A stretch of 44,077 bases of DNA. It comes from Blautia sp. AF19-10LB (GTDB lineage Bacteria; Bacillota; Clostridia; Lachnospirales; Lachnospiraceae). This document shows, in pieces, positions 34,807 through 43,100 of this stretch. The number at the start of each line of letters is the position of its first letter. The first letter of the stretch is position 1. The notes beneath the pieces were generated by a model, which ran no database searches, had not been told where the DNA came from, and saw nothing but the letters and a program-made list of their open reading frames with translations. Location of the stretch: the NCBI RefSeq assembly GCF_003461245.1, contig NZ_QTWS01000030.1, positions 1 to 44,077 of the forward strand. The letters run 5' to 3'. The position numbers were made by a program, and so were the translations under genes.

Positions 34807-37043
34807 TCTGGCTTAGTGCAGGCGGAGGGCTCCTGCTTTTTATGAGTGTCCTTACTGAGCAGGAACGCATGGCACCGATTTTGGGAAGCGTGCTTCTTAT
34901 GGCAGTGTTCTGTACTGCAACAGAAAGAATGGGAAAATATGGGCTTTATGGACGGATGGGAATGGGAGCGGTTTCCATCGCAGGGATCTTCCTGTTCCAT
35001 GGACAGCTCTTAGACGGCATGGCATTATACTGGAATGATATGGCAGACATCCTGGGAAGCCGTGCCGGGATTTATCTGGAACGGTTTGAGACTGCCGGGA
35101 TACAGGGAGAGGATGTCTCCCGCCTGATATTTCTTATCTATCTTGGGATAGCAGCGGCAGTCTGCGGATTCCTTATCCTGAAATTGAAGTTTTATCTACT
35201 GGTGCTTGCCTGGGCTCTGGTACTTCCTGCCCTTTCGGGAATCCTTGGTATGGAACCGGATGCAGGCACAGGAGTTATTTTTTACATGGGGATCCTTTTG
35301 GAACTGAATCTTATCCTTTCCCGTTCAGGAAGGAAACGCCACCGGGCAGAGAGCAGCCGGGCATTTTTGACAGGAAGCATCCTGGCATGTGCGGTAATGC
35401 TGGCAGCCGGGATCCTTCTGGAACAGTTTATGCCGTCCGAAGACTATGGTTCCTCGACACTTGTCACAGAAGCTAAAAAAGAGGCCCTGGACGGGATCAG
35501 CAGCCTGCGGTACAAAAAAGGAAAGATCAATACCCTTCCGGATGGAAAGCTGAAAGAATGCGGTGCTTGGAGTGCCTCAGACGATGCGGCACTTTCCGTT
35601 ACCATGGAAAAACCGGATTCTCTCTACCTGAGAGGATTTGTGGGAAGCGTGTATGACGGTTCTTCCTGGGAAAGCCTGGATACGGAGGATGCCTATAAAC
35701 AGAGGACGCTCTTTTACTGGCTCCATCAGGATGGATTTTATGGGGAGACCCAGCTAAGCCGTGCAAGGGCACTTGCAGATGATGATACCCTTTCTGACAA
35801 AGTATCCGAAGTGGATATAAAAAATGAAAAGGCAGACAGCCGTTATCTCTATACCCCTTATGAGATCACAGAACTGCCTGTCGGATACAGGAAAGAGACA
35901 CCGTTTGCTGACAGTATGTTAAAAGCAAAAGGACTCTTTGGAGCAAGAAACTATCACTATCAGGCAAATGGAAACCTGGTAAAAGATTTTACGGTGCTGG
36001 GGGCAAGGGTCTATCAGGCACTTGCCAGGGATGAAGGGGATTCCTACCGTGATGATGAGAGTTATTACAACGCATTTGTGTACAGCCAGGATACGAAGCT
36101 GTCCGGTGCACTGGAAACCCTGTTCCGCAAAGAACTGGGGGACGGTGGAAACCGGGAGCAGGGGCATACCGATTACTATACAGCGATCAGCAGGATCCGT
36201 TCCTATCTGGAAAAGAACCTGACTTACAGCACGGCAGCCGATCCGTATACCGGACAGGGGGATTTTGCAGAGGACTTCCTGACAAACACCAGGATCGGCC
36301 ACAGTGTCCATTATGCCACGGCAGCGGCACTGATGTTCCGTTATTACGGGATCCCGTCCCGTTATGTGGAAGGCTATCTGATCACACCGGAAGATATCAA
36401 AGATAAAAACCCGGGGGATACGATAGAAGTTCCGGGAAAGAATGGACATGCCTGGACCGAGATCTATATGGACGGCCTTGGATGGGTACCGGTAGAAATG
36501 ACACCGGAATACTATAATGTCATGGAGGAAGCAGACCTCACGGCAGGCCTGGAGGCAAAAGGAGCCAAAGCAGCCGCCATCCCGGAAGCACAGGACGAAC
36601 CGCCTGCACAGGAGAACATCCAGACACACTGGAGCTTAAAACTGGCACTGTTCGGAATCGAAAAGCTTCTGATCCTCCTGCTTGCGGTATTTGACCTCTT
36701 CTGCCTGATATTTATCTTTACGGTCTGTGTGCTCCGCATTCACGCAAACAGAAGACGGAGAAAACTGTTTGAAAGTGAAGATGACCGCCAGGCGGTTCGC
36801 GCCATGGCCGGATATGCGCGACTTCTTTATTATCATGGCCCTGAGCTTTATTCGGAAGATGCCATGAAGTGTTACCGGAAAACAAGCGTTATCGGGGAAA
36901 AGGCTGCGTTCAGTCCCCATGCTGTATCAAAAGAAGAACGAAAGGATACCGCTCTGTGCGTGCAGAAAATGAAAAAAGAACTGAAAAAAGCCAGAAGCTG
37001 GTATGGAAACTGGATCATGAAATATATAGAAAGGCTGTATTAA
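34719..37043 (+). CDS. Transglutaminase-like membrane protein (TgpA-type) with Ser in place of catalytic Cys
   Basis: A 774-residue protein. The ATG at 34719 with GGAGGAG upstream is preferred to an in-frame ATG 42 nt earlier. About six N-terminal transmembrane helices (residues 15-250) are followed by an extracellular region with a transglutaminase-like core (about 500-610) and a C-terminal membrane helix (about 650-680). Family members have a catalytic Cys in 'G-x-C-x-x-[YF]A'; here the sequence is 'IGHSVHYATAAALMFRYYGIP', with Ser529 (AGT). His577 in 'GHAWTEIY' is kept, and the Asp position is Glu ('VPVEMTPEY'). With MoxR and DUF58 upstream, it forms the usual trio. Loss of Cys argues against classical transglutaminase or protease activity. 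Confidence 0.85.
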   Translation: MEIRITESKRQSETAYGKQLSGILLETALIWLSAGGGLLLFMSVLTEQERMAPILGSVLLMAVFCTATERMGKYGLYGRMGMGAVSIAGIFLFHGQLLDGMALYWNDMADILGSRAGIYLERFETAGIQGEDVSRLIFLIYLGIAAAVCGFLILKLKFYLLVLAWALVLPALSGILGMEPDAGTGVIFYMGILLELNLILSRSGRKRHRAESSRAFLTGSILACAVMLAAGILLEQFMPSEDYGSSTLVTEAKKEALDGISSLRYKKGKINTLPDGKLKECGAWSASDDAALSVTMEKPDSLYLRGFVGSVYDGSSWESLDTEDAYKQRTLFYWLHQDGFYGETQLSRARALADDDTLSDKVSEVDIKNEKADSRYLYTPYEITELPVGYRKETPFADSMLKAKGLFGARNYHYQANGNLVKDFTVLGARVYQALARDEGDSYRDDESYYNAFVYSQDTKLSGALETLFRKELGDGGNREQGHTDYYTAISRIRSYLEKNLTYSTAADPYTGQGDFAEDFLTNTRIGHSVHYATAAALMFRYYGIPSRYVEGYLITPEDIKDKNPGDTIEVPGKNGHAWTEIYMDGLGWVPVEMTPEYYNVMEEADLTAGLEAKGAKAAAIPEAQDEPPAQENIQTHWSLKLALFGIEKLLILLLAVFDLFCLIFIFTVCVLRIHANRRRRKLFESEDDRQAVRAMAGYARLLYYHGPELYSEDAMKCYRKTSVIGEKAAFSPHAVSKEERKDTALCVQKMKKELKKARSWYGNWIMKYIERLY

Positions 37044-37056
37044 GGAGGAAATGACC

Positions 37057-38433
37057 ATGAAAAAGAGAAAAAAGAATAACCGGCTTTCCTTTCTGACAGC
37101 TATTGTCTGTCTCCTGCTTTTTGCCGGAGTATTATTTCTGGGAATGAAAAACTATGAACCGGAGAAAAGTGAAAATCCGGTACAGGGGGTGAACAGTGAA
37201 AGCTCCTTAAAGGGCTATCTTGGAAAGGGATATGCTTATGCCGGAAGCCAGGAAGATGCTTCTACGGGTGAAGAATCTTCCTTTGAAGAACAGGCACAGA
37301 TCCTGGAAGATGAACCGGAGGAAGAACCGGAAAAGGAAAAGAAAAAGGAAGAGGCACAGGCGACTGTCACCCCGGAGCCGACATCAGAGCCGGAAGCTTC
37401 CCAGACACCGGAACCGGACAGCCAGAAGGAAGATACCCAAAAAGGGGATACCGATCCGGAAGACGGCTCTACAGGAGAGGATAATGACAGCTCCAAAGAC
37501 AATACCATCCATTATGACAAAAATGGTGACCAGGATGATGACAGCCGGAAAGAAACACCGGACCAGGACGATGACCGGAACCAGGATGGGGCGCAGGTAC
37601 CGCTCAGTGCAACGCCGACGCCATCTCCGGAGCCGGAACCGACACAGGAACCGGAGGAAGACCATTATCCAACGATCGCCACAGACCTGGCTGACGGGGA
37701 AACGGTAAATGCCGCATACCGTACATTTTATGTACAGGCGGTAGACTGGTACGGGAACAGCTTATCCTCTACGGCACTGGAAGTATATGGAAACGGTGAA
37801 AGACTTTCTTCAAAAGGGGAGCCTTCGCCGGGAATCCTGGCTTACCGTCTGGATCTGAATGAGGGCAGCAACACTGTGGATATCAAGGCAACGGATGATG
37901 AGGGATGGAGTACCACACTTCCAACGTTTACCATCTATAAAGGGGATGAGAGCCAGGAAGAACCTGCCGGCTCCATCACGGTCAGCATTGAGGCGGGGAC
38001 TGTCGGACTTGGGACAATCCTGCCGGCGACATCCATCGACTTTTATCAGGGCGAACAGCTTTCCTCCGTGGTCTTAAGGCTTCTGCAGAACAGCGGGTTT
38101 GACTGGAGGAATGATGGAAGTGCAACAGGAGGTTTTTACCTGAAAGCTATCGGACGCGGCGGCATCACTTCCGGAGCTTCGATCCCGGATGACCTGATGG
38201 CGCATCTGACAGAAGTAAACTGCCAGCTGTCCGGGCATGATGCCAACTGGCTGGGAGAATTTGATTTTACCATGAATTCCGGCTGGATGTATTTTGTAAA
38301 CGGTGAATATATGAACATTGGAATGTCGGGCTATTTCCCGGCAGACGGTGACGAAGTAAGGCTTCGCTTTACCCTGTATTCCGGAGCAGATCTGGGTGTC
38401 GGGGATAACGGCGAAGTATGGGGGGACTGGTAA
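37057..38433 (+). CDS. Membrane-anchored DUF4430 (transcobalamin C-terminal-like) protein
   Basis: A 458-residue protein. The ATG at 37057 is preferred because AAGGAGG is 8 nt upstream; an ATG 6 nt earlier is too close. A cationic start and one hydrophobic helix (about 8-30) serve as an uncleaved anchor or signal. A long Glu/Pro/Asp-rich linker (about 68-200) follows, then a small Ig-like domain (about 202-300). The C-terminal DUF4430 domain (about 305-448) has 'SSVVLRLLQNSG', 'NSGWMYFVNGEYMN' and 'PADGDEVRLRFTLY'. The linker could let the cobamide-binding-type domain reach through the wall. Its stop overlaps the next start (TAATG), so the two products are probably made in fixed ratio. Confidence 0.85.
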   Translation: MKKRKKNNRLSFLTAIVCLLLFAGVLFLGMKNYEPEKSENPVQGVNSESSLKGYLGKGYAYAGSQEDASTGEESSFEEQAQILEDEPEEEPEKEKKKEEAQATVTPEPTSEPEASQTPEPDSQKEDTQKGDTDPEDGSTGEDNDSSKDNTIHYDKNGDQDDDSRKETPDQDDDRNQDGAQVPLSATPTPSPEPEPTQEPEEDHYPTIATDLADGETVNAAYRTFYVQAVDWYGNSLSSTALEVYGNGERLSSKGEPSPGILAYRLDLNEGSNTVDIKATDDEGWSTTLPTFTIYKGDESQEEPAGSITVSIEAGTVGLGTILPATSIDFYQGEQLSSVVLRLLQNSGFDWRNDGSATGGFYLKAIGRGGITSGASIPDDLMAHLTEVNCQLSGHDANWLGEFDFTMNSGWMYFVNGEYMNIGMSGYFPADGDEVRLRFTLYSGADLGVGDNGEVWGDW

Positions 38434-40094
38434 TGAAAAAAAACAATTTAAAGAGACCGATCATTAACAAATTTATTATCGGAACCCTTTCTGCAGGACT
38501 TCTGGCAGGAGGGGCTGCACCAGAAACAGATGCGATCTTTGTCAGGGAAGTTTATGCAGCAGACAGCACAGAGAGTTCGGAAGGGGAAACGCTGGCAGAA
38601 CCATCGGTACCCGCAGAACCTACCGTCGTTCCGGAGCCGACTGCAGAACCGGAGCCGACCCAGATACCGGAACCAACCGCTGTGCCGGAACCGACTGCTG
38701 CACCGGAACCAACCGCAGCTCCAGAGCCATCCGTTACACCGGAGCCTTCTGTTACACCGGAACCGACCGCTGCACCGGAACCAACCGCAGCTCCAGAGCC
38801 TTCTGTTACACCGGAACCGACCGTCACTCCGGAAGTTAAAAGCAGCAATGCGGATCTGAAAGAATTATATATATCCAGCTCCGATACCTGGGGAAAAGGG
38901 ATCTTAAAACTAGATCCCGCATTAAACAAGGACCGTGACAGATACAAGGCGGTTTATGACGGGGAACGCCAGAGCCTGAACATCTGGCTGACAGCGGAAG
39001 AAGAACATGCCACGGTCAAGATCTATGCGCTGAGCGGAGTGAAGCATTCTACCGTGGAAAAAGATGAGACCATCAAAGAAAGCAACGATGGAAAGGGGCA
39101 TGTTTACTGGAAGATCCATTTCGGAGACCAGGAAAAGGAAGCTATGGTCCGGGTGCAGGTAACCGCACAGGACGGCACCCGGAGGGATTATTACCTGACA
39201 CTTGGGATTACGGACCAGACCCCGCCGGAACTGAAAAAGATCAGTGCCAGCAGGATATCCGTGGACCAGGCCTCAGTAGTATATAAGACCAGTGAAAGGG
39301 GACAATGCTATTACCGTGTTATAGAGGCCGGTGCGAAAGTACAGACCCCGGATACCTCAAAAGAGGGAAGAGAAGTACTGAAAGGAAGCGATACCCTGAC
39401 CATTACAGGCCTGTCAGAAGGTGAAAAAGATGTGGTGATCGTGGTGAAAGACCTTGCGGGCAATATTAGCAGTCCGATGGTGATCCGGATCCCTGATGTC
39501 AGAAAGAAGAATAACGGGACAGCGGGAAATGGGGGCAATGGAAATTCCGGTTCGATCGCTCAGAGACCCGGATATGGTGGAAATAAAAGTGAAGCCGGAG
39601 TCCCGGGCAAAGGCAATAATGGGGAAGGATCCCTTACAAATCTGAAAACGGTTGGCGGAAAAGGTACGGCATCCGGAAAGAACGGATTGGATAGCACAGA
39701 CGAAAACAAGGAAAAGAAACTGACGGCTTATGCAGGTACGAAGAAAAAAGGCTCCGGTTCCGGTACATCAGGTGAAAAGAAAAGCAGCAAAAAAGCGGAT
39801 GCCGTAAAAGACAAAACAAAAGAGAAAACAGAAGAGTCATCCACAGAAGAACTGACTGAAAGCAAAGAAAAAGAGACTACATCCGGGACAGCATCCGCTT
39901 CCTCCAAAAACGAAGGAAAAAGTATCCCGGAACTGGTAGGAAGTAAAGTAACAGACACCTGGACGCACATGAAACTCTTTACTAGGATTCTATCCTTATT
40001 TGCACTGGCAGGAGTTTTGTACCTGCTCTTATGGACAGGAGCGAGACGCAGTTTCAGAAAAATAAAAAGCAGGAATCCACTGCTTCAGCAGTAA
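38433..40094 (+). CDS. Surface protein with Pro/Glu repeats, cadherin-like domain and C-terminal membrane anchor
   Basis: A 553-residue exported protein starting in a TAATG overlap, with a G-rich ribosome-binding site; an in-frame ATG at 38418 is less likely. A signal peptide (about 1-38) is followed by a low-complexity region (about 58-139) of 5-residue PEPTA/PEPSV units. A cadherin-like beta-sandwich (about 145-265, 'NADLKELYISS' to 'RRDYYLTLGI') comes next, then a second Ig-like domain (about 270-360), a Gly/Asn/Ser/Lys-rich stalk, one transmembrane helix (about 515-535) and a basic tail. It has no LPxTG-type motif. It probably spans the wall as a stalk or scaffold for the surface complex. 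Its ligand is unknown. Confidence 0.75.
   Translation: MKKNNLKRPIINKFIIGTLSAGLLAGGAAPETDAIFVREVYAADSTESSEGETLAEPSVPAEPTVVPEPTAEPEPTQIPEPTAVPEPTAAPEPTAAPEPSVTPEPSVTPEPTAAPEPTAAPEPSVTPEPTVTPEVKSSNADLKELYISSSDTWGKGILKLDPALNKDRDRYKAVYDGERQSLNIWLTAEEEHATVKIYALSGVKHSTVEKDETIKESNDGKGHVYWKIHFGDQEKEAMVRVQVTAQDGTRRDYYLTLGITDQTPPELKKISASRISVDQASVVYKTSERGQCYYRVIEAGAKVQTPDTSKEGREVLKGSDTLTITGLSEGEKDVVIVVKDLAGNISSPMVIRIPDVRKKNNGTAGNGGNGNSGSIAQRPGYGGNKSEAGVPGKGNNGEGSLTNLKTVGGKGTASGKNGLDSTDENKEKKLTAYAGTKKKGSGSGTSGEKKSSKKADAVKDKTKEKTEESSTEELTESKEKETTSGTASASSKNEGKSIPELVGSKVTDTWTHMKLFTRILSLFALAGVLYLLLWTGARRSFRKIKSRNPLLQQ
38604..38850 (+). repeat. Coding tandem repeat (Pro-Glu-Pro-Thr/Ser units)
   Basis: Fifteen-base units encode PEPT/PEPS followed by AA/AV/VT. 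Higher-order blocks are nearly identical at the DNA level, so slippage could change stalk length between strains. Confidence 0.85.
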
Positions 40095-40121
40095 AAAATC
40101 CAAAAGGGAGGTAAACATCAG

Positions 40122-43100
40122 ATGAAAGGAAGACTAGGAAAATGGCTGGCAGTCCTTCTGTCGGTGAGCATGCTGGCAGGGACAGCTCCGGTCTATGGAG
40201 CCGACATATCCATGGAAAGTGATTTTTCTTCCGGGGCAGCAGAGACGGAAGCACAGCCGGATGTCCAGGAAGGGACCGAGATCACAGAAGAGCCGGGAGA
40301 CAGTGACGTGGAGATCACAGAAGAACCGGAAACAGAGCAACCAGAAGATGCGGAATTCTCAGAGGGGGAATTTAACGGCGAGGATCAGGAGGAACTGGTC
40401 ATGGACGGCTCTGACGATGAAGATTCTGCAGAACTTACCTTTGAGGATGCTCCATTTGCCGGGGAGAACAGTACGAAAGAATATCTCAAGGATCTCAGTG
40501 TGTATTCCGGCTATGGCGTTAAGGATCCTCTGGAGATCAGCCGCAGGGAAGATTTGGATGAAACTTATGGCGGGAAAACCTATACCGTTGAGATCGGATC
40601 CAGTTATAATTCTACCGGATTTTATGTAACGGCAGATCTGGGGGCCGATGCGCCGGAGGGATCAACGATCCGGTTATCTGCTTGCGATCTTGATGGAAAG
40701 ACGGTTGAGAGTGAGATCATTGCAACCGGATATACCGATGGAAAACGTTATAATTTTTCAAATGTTTTTACAAAGGATAATGGAAAAAGGGCTGTTTACA
40801 CAGTAACAGCCGGTACAGCCACAGACAGCCAGACTTACAAGATCGTAGTGCTCCGGAGGCTGGATCTTTCCATGATCGGCTGTTACCTTCCCTCGGACAC
40901 GGACATGGCCAAAAACCTGATCTCAGAATTTGACAGTGCCGGTATCACCAGGGATTATGATGTGACAGTGGGTGAGAATACAGAATCTGTAAAAGTTTCT
41001 GCAAAAGCCTTTAATGACAAGTGGTATGGCCTTACCGTAAACGGACAGGCAGTATCCGGCAGCAATGCCATTGAGATTCCTCTTGACGGTTCTGAGACCA
41101 GGATCACTTTCCAGATGAAAGAAGACGGGACTTATCAGGATCCGGCTTATCAGGATATCACTTATACTTCCACAGGAACCTATACGATCACCGTACATAA
41201 AAAAGCAAAGTCCTCGATCACTTTTGTAACAGATCCATCGGATGCAGTGGTCAGTGTATATGATTCTAAAGGGGAGCGTGTGGAACCTTCCAAAGATGCT
41301 TCTGTGTATGATTCTCTTTATTACGGGGATGAGTATACCTGGAATGTGTCACGACATGGATATATTTCCAGAAGAGAGAAGTTTACGGTAGGTGAGGAAA
41401 CAGAGATCCAGGTAAAACTGGAACAGCAGACGGCAACGCAGCCAGAGATCACGGATAATGACTGGAGCAGTTACCGGAACAGTGAAACAAACAACGGGAT
41501 CACCAATACCTCCACGCCGGCAAGCAAGGATACAACGGTGCAGAAATGGTCCCTGCATCTGGATGCAAAGGGATGGGATGCAGCACTTACCCCTCCACTG
41601 ATCCTGGGCGGCTATCTTTACGTGGCATCCGGACAGTTCATCTATAAAATAGATAAAAATACCGGGGATATCGTGCAGACCAGTGAACAGATGCACGGAA
41701 ATATGCAGTATGCCATGATCCCGCTTGCTTATGCGGAAGGAATGCTTTTTGCACAGATCGGCGGCGGACAGATCCAGGCACTGAGTGCCACTTCTTTAAA
41801 ATCCCTCTGGATCAGTGAGAGCCTGGGAGGCCAGACACTTTCCCCGATCACCTATAAGGATGGATATATTTATACCGGAACCTGGACTTCGGATACAACC
41901 CCTGGTTCTTACTTCTGCCTTTCTGTTACAGATGAAGACCCGTCAAAAGGTGATGAGATAAAATACTGTACCTGGAAATATAACCATAAGGGCGGTTTTT
42001 ACTGGACAGGTGCTTATGCGTCCGAAAATTATCTGGTGTTTGGTTCTGATGACGGGGCCGGTGATGCCTATACTTCTATCCTGTATTCAGTTAATACGCA
42101 CACCGGACAGCTGATCGACAAGCGCACGGACATGATCGGCGATATCCGATCCACCATTGTTTATAACAACGGATATGTTTATTTTACGACCAAAGGCGGC
42201 TATCTCTACCGGGTTGCCATGAATGCAGATGGTACTTTCGGTGCAGTGGCAAGCTATAACCTGGGCGGTGCGGCAACATCCACACCGGTCGTCTATAAAG
42301 GAAGAATCTATGTAGGTGTCTGCGGAAACGGCGGACAGTACAATGCGGATGGGGGACACCATTTTGATGTCCTGACAGAATCTGCTTCCGGTCTTTCTCT
42401 TGCATATAAAGTTTCTATCCCGGGATATCCACAGGCAGCACCGCTTCTTTCGACCGCTTATGAAAACCAGGACTTTAATGGAGATGGCAAAGCGGATGGA
42501 CGTGTTTATCTGTATTTTACCTACAATGCAAAACCTGGCGGTATCTATATGCTGACAGATGAGCCGGGCCAGACTTCCGGAAAACCGAAAGAACTCTTCC
42601 GTCCGGTACTCGCACAGCAGGAGTACTGCATCAGTCCGATCTGCGTAGACAGGGATGGGACACTTTATTATAAGAATGACTCCTGTTATCTGATGGCACT
42701 GGAAACAAATGGAGCTTACCTTGACAGTGTATCAGCAGAAGCAGATACTGGCCGGGTCAGCTGGGAAAAAGCATTCCAGCGTTCGGAAAAAGAGCATACC
42801 TTAAGGGTTGCTGAAAATGCTACAAAAGTGACCCTGACATTTAAAGCACCTGCCGGATGTACCCTGAATGTCAACGGAAAAGCTTCCAATGGAACTTATG
42901 TGGCAGATGTAAGATCCGGACAGGCAGATGTTACGGTTAAAACAACACTGAACGGAAAGAGCAGGGATTATATCTTCCACCTTACCAGCGGGCTTGGAAA
43001 TTCCTCCCTGGCAAACCTGGTGGTAAGTACCAGCAATACTTTTACAGATACTTCAAAATATCTTACATTATCACCGGTATTTGACAGCACCAAAACCAGC

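Noticed and set aside
37236..37708. Long opposite-strand and alternative-frame reading frames in the Pro/Glu-rich linkers (also at 38530-38947 and 7277-8090)
   Set aside because: They are by-products of low-complexity GAA/CCG-rich coding sequence. Their translations are repetitive Ser/Gly/Val or Arg/His strings without start signals.
38604..38850. A CRISPR-like array suggested by short regular repeats
   Set aside because: The repeat is in frame, has a 15-base period with no unique spacers, and encodes a Pro-rich stalk.
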